From NCBI GenBank assembly GCA_947377285.1, contig CANCFT010000002.1:1-64000 (forward strand): a DNA stretch of 64,000 bases, in the 5' to 3' direction. Position 1 is the stretch's first letter. Every line of letters begins with the position of its first letter. Position numbers and translations under genes: made by a program. The notes under the pieces are model-generated. The model saw only the letters and a list, made by a program, of their open reading frames with translations. It was not told where the DNA came from and searched no databases. The DNA is from Bacteriovoracaceae bacterium. Its GTDB lineage: Bacteria > Bdellovibrionota > Bacteriovoracia > Bacteriovoracales > Bacteriovoracaceae. This document shows positions 14,001 through 22,953 of the stretch, in pieces.

Positions 14001-15089
14001 TTAAAAAATAAGTTTTTCCCAATACTTTTTAAGATCTTCACCTTTTGTTAATTGAAGTTTATTAAGAAGTTTTGTTTGATCCTCTGAGCTTAATTTTGAT
14101 TGGCCGAGAAGTTGATTAACATCAATAGGTTCATCTTGAAGCTCAGTCGATTTTATTAAATAAAAATATCCAACTGGTGAATTTGGATATTGAGAAATTA
14201 AACTTTGAGCATTATCCCTTACTGTACCAAAGTCATTTTGGGCCATTAAACGCATTAAAGGAATTTCAACGACGTCTTCATTTGTAAGAGTTGGATTATT
14301 TAATTCTTGAAGATTAGTGGTATCAAAATTATTTAAATTGTCAGTTGCTTCTTTTTCTAAATTATTTAATTGTAAAAGTTGAGATTGATAGGCTAAGAAT
14401 TCAGGAGTTCCACTTTCGACCAGAGAGATTTCACTATTTAATTCATCTTTTTCAACTAAAACATTATTAAGCTTTTCTTCAAGTACATTCAATTGATTCG
14501 TTGCTAGTGAAATTAATGTCGCCTCTTTTCTAGATGTATTATCTGTATTTACTTCAAAACTCGCCATATTTTCAAGTGTTAGATTTAATTCGCTTTCATC
14601 AATTTTTTGATTATATTTACTTTCTTTTACTAATATCAAAATTAGTTTTGCTTTATAAGCTAAATAACTATTAGGTTCACGAGAGAGAATTTCATCTGCA
14701 ATAAGGATCGTTTTATCTAGGGATTTCAAATCTAACTTTTTAAATATTGCCATATTTTTAGTAATAATGTCTGAAAGCTCCTCAATACTCAAATCGGCCA
14801 GTAGATTTTCAGGAGTTTTTATAATTTCTTTATTGTCATTACTGTCTTTAGTTACTTTTTGTGGAATCAAGCTTTTAAGTTTAGCTTTTGATCGATTGAG
14901 ATCTTCAATTGTTTGCTTGGTTAAACGACTCCATGGAACAGAAGTTCTTTTAGTAGCAGAAAGTGAAATTGTTTTGAGACGAAGTGCTTTATTTTCTCTT
15001 TTTACAGGCAAATAAAACTTTAAAACAAAAAATGCAGCAAGCAATACAAAGGAAATAATGAGATATATAATTTTTCGTTTACTAAGCAA
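14001..15089 (-). CDS. Membrane-anchored protein of unknown function
   Basis: 362 residues, not recognised. Residues 6-24 (KIIYLIISFVLLAAFFVLKF) form one N-terminal membrane anchor, and the rest should be periplasmic. It is acidic and helical, with a coiled-coil-like middle (NVLVEKDELNSEISLVESG). The C-terminal third (MRLMAQNDFGTVRDNAQSL, YPNSPVGYFYLIKS) reads like one or two TPR-type helical pairs. It is convergent with mutM, with only two bases between stops, and lies downstream of the outer-membrane-barrel candidate on the same strand, 96 bases away. Confidence 0.6.
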   Translation of the reverse strand: MLSKRKIIYLIISFVLLAAFFVLKFYLPVKRENKALRLKTISLSATKRTSVPWSRLTKQTIEDLNRSKAKLKSLIPQKVTKDSNDNKEIIKTPENLLADLSIEELSDIITKNMAIFKKLDLKSLDKTILIADEILSREPNSYLAYKAKLILILVKESKYNQKIDESELNLTLENMASFEVNTDNTSRKEATLISLATNQLNVLEEKLNNVLVEKDELNSEISLVESGTPEFLAYQSQLLQLNNLEKEATDNLNNFDTTNLQELNNPTLTNEDVVEIPLMRLMAQNDFGTVRDNAQSLISQYPNSPVGYFYLIKSTELQDEPIDVNQLLGQSKLSSEDQTKLLNKLQLTKGEDLKKYWEKLIF

Positions 15090-15185
15090 TTGATTAGCCT
15101 GGATTAAGATTCAATCACTAGCCTAGCAAATATAAATTAAAGATGACAAAAAAACATTCAATATATGTTTTATAATTATTTTCTA

Positions 15186-16526
15186 TTAAAAGAAAAATCC
15201 AGCTGATGAATAAAGTGTGTCATTGGCGCGGTAATAGCTCCAATACGAAGTATCTTGAGGCGCTTTAAGTATTTCTAAACCTAATGAAAGATGAATTTGG
15301 TTTCGAAAATTATAAGTAATTTCGCTCTTTAAGATATTATCGAAACGAGCTAAGTCATATTTTAAATCAACGAGAAATTTGAATGAATCATTAAAAATCA
15401 GTGTCACACTTCCGCCAAAAGCTCTTTTCCATTTAACAGTATCACTAAAAAAATCATCGCTATTACGAATATTACTACTTAATAAATGAATATAATTCAA
15501 AGACAAAATGTATGACTTTCGGTCAAGATTGGCACTCATATGTGAGTAAGCTTCTTTGTCGTAGCGAGGATTAATTGTAAAAAAATCTGATTTGAAGTTT
15601 TTACGAGGTTCTGCATTATAAATAGGAACATCTTTTCCTAAGCGAGCATTAGGATCTACATAACTAATCCCACCTCTCGTTTTTAAATCACCAAAAGCTT
15701 GAAAAACTTGAAAGCCATAATAAGCATGATGATTCACACTCGGGTCTGCTTCAACGACAACTTTATTTAAAACAATATTATCGTAATAAGCACTAGCATT
15801 GGCCCTCAACCTATTTTCCGGTTTATAGACGGCAAATGCAGAAACTCCGCCTTTATCCCATTTGTATTTAAGGTTACCACCAAGAGACTTTTGAAAAATA
15901 ATATTAGAAACTTTATAATCTGCAATTTTATAATAAATAGGAATTTCCACAGAGTTAAGGACTGTTTTTTTAGGTGGAAGTCTAATCCAATCACTTTTAC
16001 TTAATACTTCTCCATTTTTAATTTCGAAACCAGGATTAACTTGAGGAATAAAGATATAAGACAAAAGTATATCAAACTCAAACTGCCCTAGTGTTTTAGA
16101 AAAAATTGCACCAGTGACTCCTTCTTCTTCATTGCTTAAAAGCGTAAAGGACTGACTTGCATTTAAATAGCCTAGGTTCCAATATTTTTCATTTTGATTC
16201 CAATCGAGAATTTTGCGACCAACATCAAGTTCAAAATTAGGATTTTTATAATGGAGATAACCCTCTTGAAGTGAGTAATTAATGGCATTATTATCTTGAA
16301 AATAAAGCCTTAAATCTCCAGAGCCAAAATAATCAAATTCGCGAGTTGAATCAATTGGAGCCGTTTTATAACTAAAATTGATTAAATCACCCGAATTAGA
16401 CCTATAGAGGGGGTTATTTAAACGATAAAATTTTTCGTACGTAACAAAACCCTCATGTGCTCTTAACGGATTCATGACAATCACTAAAAGCAATAAGATA
16501 TGTAAAAAATACCTGTTCTTAAGCAC
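15186..16526 (-). CDS. Putative outer-membrane beta-barrel protein
   Basis: 446 residues. A signal peptide (NRYFLHILLLLVIVMNPLRA) is followed by many alternating amphipathic strands (YSLQEGYLHYKNPNFELDVG, FEFDILLSYIFIPQ, SYILSLNYIHLL, IHLSLGLEIL). The protein ends in SSAGFFF, an aromatic C terminus as recognised by the BAM machinery. The role is probably a porin-like or adhesive barrel, with no specific substrate visible. The start is placed at GTG 16526, which has GGAGAA 3 bases upstream. A TTG at 16541 is the alternative. The upstream region (16527-16676) is shared with the divergent EF-hand lipoprotein gene. Confidence 0.65.
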   Translation of the reverse strand: MLKNRYFLHILLLLVIVMNPLRAHEGFVTYEKFYRLNNPLYRSNSGDLINFSYKTAPIDSTREFDYFGSGDLRLYFQDNNAINYSLQEGYLHYKNPNFELDVGRKILDWNQNEKYWNLGYLNASQSFTLLSNEEEGVTGAIFSKTLGQFEFDILLSYIFIPQVNPGFEIKNGEVLSKSDWIRLPPKKTVLNSVEIPIYYKIADYKVSNIIFQKSLGGNLKYKWDKGGVSAFAVYKPENRLRANASAYYDNIVLNKVVVEADPSVNHHAYYGFQVFQAFGDLKTRGGISYVDPNARLGKDVPIYNAEPRKNFKSDFFTINPRYDKEAYSHMSANLDRKSYILSLNYIHLLSSNIRNSDDFFSDTVKWKRAFGGSVTLIFNDSFKFLVDLKYDLARFDNILKSEITYNFRNQIHLSLGLEILKAPQDTSYWSYYRANDTLYSSAGFFF

Positions 16527-16638
16527 AGATTCTCCAGTCAATAGTCATAGGGTTCAAATTAATAGCACAAGGTAATAGATAGTGACCAATTATGAAAGAT
16601 GCACCCTGTAAAATAGAGTGGTCTAAGTGCTTTGCGCT

Positions 16639-16666
16639 TTGACTTTTTTCACTCTCCGCTTATAAC
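16639..16666 (+). promoter_or_regulatory. Sigma-70-like promoter, possibly giving a leaderless mRNA
   Basis: TTGACT (16639-16644) and TATAAC (16661-16666) are separated by 16 bases. The ATG at 16677 lies only 10 bases past the -10 box and has no ribosome site, so transcription would start within about 5 bases of the start codon. Confidence 0.5.
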
Positions 16667-16676
16667 CTAATCTAGT

Positions 16677-18920
16677 ATGAAAATTAGTAAACATGTATTC
16701 ATTAGCTTACTACTATTGATGGCCGTCTCGCTGTCTAGTTGCGGCTATCTCTCAGACAAGCCACCTGCCAATCAGGACGTCTTTAAATCTGATGCTCTTC
16801 AAACATGTAAAATTGATGTCGATAAGCTTGGTGAAATATTTAAAGCAGATCAAAAAGCCCAAATCAGGTGCTTAGAAGAAAACTTTCTTCAATTTACGAG
16901 GTATGTGCGATCGAGAGAATCTGGTTCAGTCTCTGAATCAGAATTAAATGCTTTTATTAGAAAATTTTTTGAAGGACAAAGTGATTCTATAGTTAAGGGA
17001 TTAAGTTTAATTTTTCAATTAAATATGTTGCTCTTAAAAGACGAAGCAGATCGAATTTCTAAAACCAATATCTCACCCCTCTTTAACCTATTAGTAAAAG
17101 TGAATCAAGAGGCCATCATTATTACTCAAGTTATTAAAGAAATGGATGATGATGCCAATCAAGGGCGATTTTGGGAACTCCGTGCTGAATTTATCGCTTC
17201 CGTTACTCGATTTTCAGAATTTACGGTCAAGATTATTGAAAACTCTCCAGGGCTTCAAAAGAAACTCAATATAAAAGATTTCTTACTCGAAGCTAGTAAA
17301 AAACTTGGAAATAATGCAATTAATCCAGATACCGTTGATTCATTAATTTTTTTAAAACAAATTTTAGCTGCTGGTGATAAAGAAATAATCACCTCAAACG
17401 AATTAAGTAATATCATCGCTAAACTTCCAAAAATATTAACATTATGTTTTGACCTCTACTTTGTTAAAAATACTAATTTTGCAACAGATGCTGACCATAG
17501 CCGATTTTACTTAAAAGATGTCCGCGACATTTATAGCATTATCGAATTTGGACAAAATGATTTTGAGTTATTTACTATTGATCAAATTCTCCACCTCGCT
17601 CAAGAATTCATGAAAGACAAAGATGTCTATAAATTTAGACCAAGTATCGTGGCCCTTAAGACCAAGATGATCGGTGGTGCAAAAGAATCTTTTTCTTTAC
17701 ATGATTTAAAAAACATTCTCGATATGGGTAATGATCTTTTTGAAAGAGATTATTTCAACACAGTCACTTATGGAATTTACCGAAGTGCACTTGAAAAAAA
17801 TGAACCCATCAATTACCTCGAGCGCCTTGATCTTCCCAACCAATATGATCTTTTTAGTGCTCGAAGAGTTGTTGACCTTCATAGTGACTTTCAAGATATT
17901 GCAGTCAACATTCGCTATTTTCGCTCTAAAAATGAAGGTGTCCCGCTTTACGGCAATGAGATTAAAAGAAATAAATCAGGATTCTTAGAAGCCAATATGC
18001 TTAAATGGGCAAGTGTAAAATTGCTTAAGAGCTATGGCCATAAAAACGCTCTCAATGAATGGCAAGTTAACCTTGAAGAATTCCAAACTTTTTTATTTGA
18101 TATGAAACCCATATTAGAGGAATTTAAACTTTGGTCACCAACGCCTCAAACGTTTGCCCGAAATGCAGTTTTATTGGCCGACTTATTTCAAAATAAATCC
18201 AATGGTGATTTAGAAGTAAATCTCACTGAAGCAACTGAGTATGTACAAATGATTCTTACTGCTTCAGAGCTTACAGATAAATTTAAGACTGATCTTTCGA
18301 CTGTATGTGATTCAGGATTAAATAAAGATGATCCTGTATTTGATACAGCTTGTTTTAATGAAAATTTCTTTGAAAAATTTTTAAGCCGTTATAAAAATTT
18401 CTTTCCGAGACTCGCTCAATATGCCGATCCTAAAAATTCTCCAAAAGTTGATCTTGATGAATATTTAAAAGGTATCGAAGGCTTTGCCCGAGATGTGTCG
18501 GATCCAAAAATTCCAATTAACAAACGAGATAATATTTTAATAATGGGAGCTATCACTAATATAGAAACTACATTTATTCGTTTTGATGTTAATCGAGACA
18601 ATATTATAGATTATGACGAATTAGTCGAAGCCTTTAAAGTTTATAAACCTGCCATTATATCAATGGCGAAACTTGGCCCTAAAGAAGAAACATACGCGCT
18701 TTCAATTTTTCTTTATATGGTTTCTAAAATGGAAATTCCGCCTTCAGGATCATGGCTTCAAAGTGCAAAGTTTTTCACATTTCACAAGTGTGCTTCAAGT
18801 ACATCGTGCCGAAATAATTTTTTACAAAAAATTGAAGCGAAGAGATTAAATATTGGAAAACTTCTCTTTTATCTAGTTAACCAAAACTCTCTCGCCGCCA
18901 GTAAAAATAAAAAGCTGTAA
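16677..18920 (+). CDS. Large lipoprotein with EF-hand calcium-binding motif
   Basis: 747 residues. The N terminus (FISLLLLMAVSLSSCGYL) is a lipoprotein signal with lipobox LSSC, so it is anchored in the envelope. A canonical EF-hand loop occurs near residue 640: DVNRDNIIDYDE, with acidic or polar residues at all ligand places and Ile at position 8. More degenerate helix-loop-helix pieces repeat along the chain (SGSVSESELNAFI, DKEIITSNELSNII, NGDLEVNLTEATEYV, SPKVDLDEYLKGI), suggesting an array of EF-hand-like repeats. The function is unknown. Calcium-dependent surface folding or adhesion is a reasonable guess. Its 3' end overlaps the convergent Nudix gene by 44 bases. Confidence 0.75.
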   Translation: MKISKHVFISLLLLMAVSLSSCGYLSDKPPANQDVFKSDALQTCKIDVDKLGEIFKADQKAQIRCLEENFLQFTRYVRSRESGSVSESELNAFIRKFFEGQSDSIVKGLSLIFQLNMLLLKDEADRISKTNISPLFNLLVKVNQEAIIITQVIKEMDDDANQGRFWELRAEFIASVTRFSEFTVKIIENSPGLQKKLNIKDFLLEASKKLGNNAINPDTVDSLIFLKQILAAGDKEIITSNELSNIIAKLPKILTLCFDLYFVKNTNFATDADHSRFYLKDVRDIYSIIEFGQNDFELFTIDQILHLAQEFMKDKDVYKFRPSIVALKTKMIGGAKESFSLHDLKNILDMGNDLFERDYFNTVTYGIYRSALEKNEPINYLERLDLPNQYDLFSARRVVDLHSDFQDIAVNIRYFRSKNEGVPLYGNEIKRNKSGFLEANMLKWASVKLLKSYGHKNALNEWQVNLEEFQTFLFDMKPILEEFKLWSPTPQTFARNAVLLADLFQNKSNGDLEVNLTEATEYVQMILTASELTDKFKTDLSTVCDSGLNKDDPVFDTACFNENFFEKFLSRYKNFFPRLAQYADPKNSPKVDLDEYLKGIEGFARDVSDPKIPINKRDNILIMGAITNIETTFIRFDVNRDNIIDYDELVEAFKVYKPAIISMAKLGPKEETYALSIFLYMVSKMEIPPSGSWLQSAKFFTFHKCASSTSCRNNFLQKIEAKRLNIGKLLFYLVNQNSLAASKNKKL

Positions 18921-19419
18921 TGACCAATGAATGTGTAATTTCATTATTTTTAATAAGTTCATGAATTTTATCTTTATCTTCCAAAAAAACATCAATCTCT
19001 TCAAACAAGTCTAAATTCTGTTCATGTGTTAATTGAGCATCGAGTGCTAGGAAGGTCTCACAGGCATTTGTCATAAAGGCAGGATTCACATCGACACGCC
19101 CCAGACTTGTCCAATTTTCACTTGTATACCCAGTCTCTTCTTGCAATTCTCTTTTGGCGGCCAAGAGCATATCTTCTTGGTAATTTACAGCACCACCCGG
19201 TATTTCAGTTGTGACAGAATCACTTCCGTGTCGGTATTGCTTGATTAAGACTATTTTTTGATCAGGAGTTATGGCCACGACATTCACCCAATTCAAACAT
19301 TGAACGATATCAAACTCTCCGATTTCTAGGGTTGTTGGCGATTGTCTTTTTACTTTTGAATAATGAAAGACGTGGGCTTCCAATATTTTCTTTTTATCAA
19401 CTGTCGGCCATTTTTCCAT
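18877..19419 (-). CDS. Nudix hydrolase, ADP-ribose pyrophosphatase-like
   Basis: 180 residues. The Nudix box GGAVNYQEDMLLAAKRELQE followed by ETGY fits GX5EX7REUXEEXGU fully, so metal binding should be intact. The preceding VVAITPDQKIVLIKQYRHGS and TTEIPGG are typical of ADP-ribose or NDP-sugar pyrophosphatases that clean up nucleotide sugars. The exact substrate cannot be read from sequence. Its start follows the stop of the upstream gene without a gap (TAA|ATG), indicating one operon. The 3' end overlaps the EF-hand lipoprotein gene. Confidence 0.88.
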   Translation of the reverse strand: MEKWPTVDKKKILEAHVFHYSKVKRQSPTTLEIGEFDIVQCLNWVNVVAITPDQKIVLIKQYRHGSDSVTTEIPGGAVNYQEDMLLAAKRELQEETGYTSENWTSLGRVDVNPAFMTNACETFLALDAQLTHEQNLDLFEEIDVFLEDKDKIHELIKNNEITHSLVITAFYFYWRRESFG

Positions 19420-20019
19420 TTAAAACTCGATTTGAATTGATTGACTATTGGCCCGTCTCAAATCTTCATTGAATTGATCTTTGGTGGCCACATAGATTTT
19501 AAATTTCTCAGAACCAATGAGCTTTAAAAGTTCATTTTCATAGCGTTGGTTAATACTTTTTTCTTTGAGAGCTTGGTCATCTGAAATATTATAAGAAAAT
19601 TTGTCACCATATTTCTGTCTTAAATAATCATGATATTCTTTATACGCTGTCATTTTTTCTTTATCATTTTGCTCTCTCAGACCTAAATACTGAGTATAGT
19701 ATTTTTCTCCAATAACCGAATGAATTTTTTCAAGCCACGATTTTTCCATGCGGTCAAAGGCTTCATAGGATTCATCGTTAGTTGATTTTGTCGAATCAGA
19801 AAAGACATGAGTCTCGTGATTTTTAGTCTCTTGAATTTTTAAACTTGAAGGAGTTGTCGTATTTTGACTTGTTAATTGTTCGTCATTTTTTTTATCAGTA
19901 CTTGTTTCAACAATTTTTTCTTCAGTTAATATTTCTGATTTTTTACCAAAATAGCCCCATCCGATTAATGAAAATACAATCAAAGCTAATATAGAAAAAA
20001 TGATTTTTTTAATTTTCAT
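19420..20019 (-). CDS. Membrane-anchored helical protein of unknown function
   Basis: 199 residues, not recognised. One membrane segment lies at residues 5-24 (KIIFSILALIVFSLIGWGYF). A low-complexity S/T/K linker follows, then a helical domain rich in aromatic and charged residues (EKYYTQYLGLREQNDKEKMT, FKIYVATKDQFNEDL). The domain is probably periplasmic. The gene lies between yajQ (13 bases upstream) and the Nudix gene (no gap) on one transcript. Confidence 0.6.
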   Translation of the reverse strand: MKIKKIIFSILALIVFSLIGWGYFGKKSEILTEEKIVETSTDKKNDEQLTSQNTTTPSSLKIQETKNHETHVFSDSTKSTNDESYEAFDRMEKSWLEKIHSVIGEKYYTQYLGLREQNDKEKMTAYKEYHDYLRQKYGDKFSYNISDDQALKEKSINQRYENELLKLIGSEKFKIYVATKDQFNEDLRRANSQSIQIEF

Positions 20020-20032
20020 AATGAATGGCTCA

Positions 20033-20524
20033 TTAATCGCGTTTCATGTTTTCAATCTGCAATTCAATATCAACTTCTTTATGGGCCCGCAATTTTTGAA
20101 AAGCCTCTTGCAGATCATCGATTTTTTTTCCTGTTAAACGGATTTTATCATCAAGGATAGAAGAACTTACTTTTAAGCCTGATTCTTTAATAATTTTGTT
20201 TATTGTCCGGGCCTTTTCTTTATCAATTCCATTTTTAATATTGATAATTTGCTTCATCATTTGGTTACCTGAAGGCTCAACTTTTTGTGGATCAATACAC
20301 CTTTGACCTATATTGCGTTTAACTAATTGACCGCGCAATATTTCCAGGGCCGCTTTCATTTTGTAGTCATTATCTGCTCTAAGCTCAATAGATGTCTCTT
20401 TTAACTCAAAGCTAGTGTCTGAGCCCTTGAAGTCATAACGTGAATTGACCTCTTTTTGGGCCATCTGAATAGCATTTTTCATTTCCATCATGTCAGTTTT
20501 AGAGACTAAATCAAAAGATGGCAT
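20033..20524 (-). CDS. yajQ: YajQ-family nucleotide-binding protein
   Basis: 163 residues, family length. MPSFDLVSKTDMMEMKNAIQ, then VNSRYDFKGSDTSFEL, QRCIDPQKVEPSGNQMMKQI and the C-terminal VSSSILDDKIRLTGKKIDDL are the standard YajQ (UPF0234) pattern. Members bind RNA or nucleotides, and in Xanthomonas and Pseudomonas cyclic di-GMP, acting as effectors. It is first in a likely operon with the membrane protein and the Nudix hydrolase. The exonuclease gene diverges 64 bases away. Confidence 0.92.
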   Translation of the reverse strand: MPSFDLVSKTDMMEMKNAIQMAQKEVNSRYDFKGSDTSFELKETSIELRADNDYKMKAALEILRGQLVKRNIGQRCIDPQKVEPSGNQMMKQIINIKNGIDKEKARTINKIIKESGLKVSSSILDDKIRLTGKKIDDLQEAFQKLRAHKEVDIELQIENMKRD

Positions 20525-20588
20525 AACCTATTCCTTTTTACTTAATTTTTTTCCAACTTGATGGTACAAAGTCTTAAGTAAAAATACA

Positions 20589-21158
20589 ATGAATGATAAA
20601 TTGAACGACCAAAACATATACGTCAGAGCAGCATTTCCAGGTGAAATCATTACGATTAACCATGACCGGGAAATAGCTGACGCCTTAAAACTCTTAGGAT
20701 CAGAATCTCTCATTGGTTTTGACACCGAAACTAAGCCGGCCTTTAAAAAAGGTGAAGTCTATCAAGTTTCATTGCTTCAGTTGGCCACTCCTGAATTCGC
20801 ACTTCTCTTTAGACTTCATTCACTTGAAGACTTCTCACTTTTAAAAATCTTTTTTGAAGATGAAAGTATTAAAAAAATTGGTGTGGCCATTAGAGATGAT
20901 ATTCGCAGTTTACAAAAAACTTTTCCTTTTGAAGCAAGAGGTTTTGTAGAGCTCTCCGAGATGGCAAAAATTCATCAGTTAAAGAATTTTGGATTAAAAG
21001 GAATGACTGAAGAAGTTCTGAAGCTGACTCTTTCAAAAAGAGCGAAACTTTCTAATTGGGAATCGCAAATATTAAAAAATGACCAAAAGCTTTATGCAGC
21101 GACTGACGCTTGGATTGGTCGAGAAATATACATCGCACTCAATAATTCTAAAAAATAA
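20589..21158 (+). CDS. RNase D-like 3'-5' exonuclease (DEDDy)
   Basis: 189 residues, a single DnaQ-like exonuclease domain. LIGFDTETKPAF gives the first Asp/Glu pair (Exo I), KKIGVAIRDDIRSLQ the Exo II Asp, and LYAATDAWIGREIY the Exo III Tyr and Asp. It lacks the HRDC domains of full RNase D, so it is of the small 'exonuclease domain 2' type acting on RNA or DNA 3' ends. The ribosome site is weak, but the ATG 20589 start fits the fold. Confidence 0.85.
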   Translation: MNDKLNDQNIYVRAAFPGEIITINHDREIADALKLLGSESLIGFDTETKPAFKKGEVYQVSLLQLATPEFALLFRLHSLEDFSLLKIFFEDESIKKIGVAIRDDIRSLQKTFPFEARGFVELSEMAKIHQLKNFGLKGMTEEVLKLTLSKRAKLSNWESQILKNDQKLYAATDAWIGREIYIALNNSKK

Positions 21159-21171
21159 TTTAATTTAGTCC

Positions 21172-22854
21172 TTAAAGAGTTTTTAAAAATTCAATAAGAT
21201 TGGATTTATCATTTGGAGAGAGAAGTTCTTCTCCATTATCTCCCAGAAATGAACTTGTATGTCCTCGGTTACTTAGACCGCCCTTGCCGGCCACATAGAT
21301 GGCTTCTTTATCATTTAACCAAGCTTTTGGGATCTTATTACCAATTGGATAGCCTACGCACTCTTGGTCGTAATCAGTTGCAGGATTTACTGCGGGACCT
21401 TGTACAAAGGCCCTCGGACGCAATTCTGGTCTTGTTAAAAGAGCACACAGACTTGGAATTGAATTATTATGTAAATAAGGATAGCGAGACCAGATTCCAA
21501 CTAATGGAGGTGGCACATATCCTTCTTTTGGTGTCACTGTTGTCTTCATCCATTTTGAAATGGCCAGGTTATTAAGCGAACTCGCAAACGCCTTTATCGC
21601 CTCGAATCTTTGTGGATCCGTATCAACATCTTTTACAGGAGTTTGCTCGTGATAAATAACTTGAGTGGTTTTTAAAATTTCAACATCGTTTAAGTCGCTA
21701 GCGTTTTTCCCACTCCAAGCTTTTTGGTATTCACCATGGCATTTTTGGCAACGGCTAATAAAAACTTGTTCACCTTTTCGGGCACGGTCAATATGAATTG
21801 ATGAAGCAGGAAAAAAATCAGTCCAACGTGGAGCTTCAGTGGCAAAGGCGGCCACTGTTAATTCATCAATTGTTTTTTTATTGGCTTCCATCCATTTTTG
21901 CAATTCACGAAGATCGGCACCACGACCTATTTCATTCCATAAAATATTCGTTAAGATTGGATTTCCGGCCGCGATAGAGCCATCGGCCAGCCAGTGAGTT
22001 TTATATTTTAAATTCCACCACGGAAGTGGTTTTGAGTCAGCAGTATATTTTTCTAAATCATTTTGACGAGGGTAGCTTTCATACATTTTTGATTTGGTCG
22101 CGTACTCGTCTTCATTTCGTTTTGCTAACGACAAGGCCACTTGAGGAAGTGATGTATCTAAACCAGTGACTTGTGGGGCCACTGCTCCAACTGATACTAG
22201 ATTTTTTTTCGTGCGGTCAAACATCAATACTTCGCCATCAGTGGCACTTGTGCTGGCCTTAAAAAGTGCATTGGGCACATAGGGAATAATCGCACTGGCC
22301 ATATGAAAAAACTTATTTGCGTGAGGTCGTTTATTCGTCAGTCCCATTACCGTTGTTCCAAATAAACTAGAAGCATGGCAGGCAAAGCAACTGAATGTTA
22401 GGCCCACTCCCTGAGGTGTCGTGACGGTTCCTGCTCCCACATAAAATTGTGTGGCTGCAGGATTTGGATTAGGAATTTTATAAATACCTGAAGCCTCTTG
22501 CGAATTATAGGGACTTAATCCTAACCATTGATAAAGTTCCGTTTCATTCTGGAAACCGGTATAACTTTTTCCTAATTTCATAATTAAAGTTTTCAAGGGA
22601 TTTGTAGAATCTGTTTTAAAAAAGTTAAGTAGAGGCCAGTAAGGAATTAAAAGGCCTGTGACAGTTACCGGATATTTACTGGCGTGTTTGTAGCCAGCAG
22701 TCTTCATTTCTTCTAAGGAAACTGGATCAAGGTTATAAATATTGGCACGGTTTGACCCCTTCGGGATCACTGCGTTTTCTGACCAGTCGGCGGTATACTC
22801 AGCATGAGCAAAAGTTGCGAAAAGAGTAAATATAAGAGCTACTGATTTCATCAT
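21172..22854 (-). CDS. Secreted di-haem cytochrome c, RoxA-like family
   Basis: 560 residues. The signal peptide MMKSVALIFTLFATFAHA sends it to the periplasm. Two haem c sites are visible: CFACH at residues 156-160 and CQKCH near residue 373. The region PPLVGIWSRYPYLHNNSIPS and RGHTSSFLGDNGEELLSPND matches the large di-haem group that includes rubber oxygenase RoxA and relatives. Such proteins are oxygenases or peroxidases. The substrate here is unknown and polymer cleavage should not be assumed. It is convergent with the exonuclease gene, 13 bases apart. The CPBP protease gene diverges upstream. Confidence 0.75.
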   Translation of the reverse strand: MMKSVALIFTLFATFAHAEYTADWSENAVIPKGSNRANIYNLDPVSLEEMKTAGYKHASKYPVTVTGLLIPYWPLLNFFKTDSTNPLKTLIMKLGKSYTGFQNETELYQWLGLSPYNSQEASGIYKIPNPNPAATQFYVGAGTVTTPQGVGLTFSCFACHASSLFGTTVMGLTNKRPHANKFFHMASAIIPYVPNALFKASTSATDGEVLMFDRTKKNLVSVGAVAPQVTGLDTSLPQVALSLAKRNEDEYATKSKMYESYPRQNDLEKYTADSKPLPWWNLKYKTHWLADGSIAAGNPILTNILWNEIGRGADLRELQKWMEANKKTIDELTVAAFATEAPRWTDFFPASSIHIDRARKGEQVFISRCQKCHGEYQKAWSGKNASDLNDVEILKTTQVIYHEQTPVKDVDTDPQRFEAIKAFASSLNNLAISKWMKTTVTPKEGYVPPPLVGIWSRYPYLHNNSIPSLCALLTRPELRPRAFVQGPAVNPATDYDQECVGYPIGNKIPKAWLNDKEAIYVAGKGGLSNRGHTSSFLGDNGEELLSPNDKSNLIEFLKTL

Positions 22855-22953
22855 AAATGTATTAAATCTTTATTTATAGAATCCATCAATAATAAAAGAG
22901 ATCGATTGTAAAAATTATCTTTATTCAAAAAAGTTTTATAAACTTTAATACAT

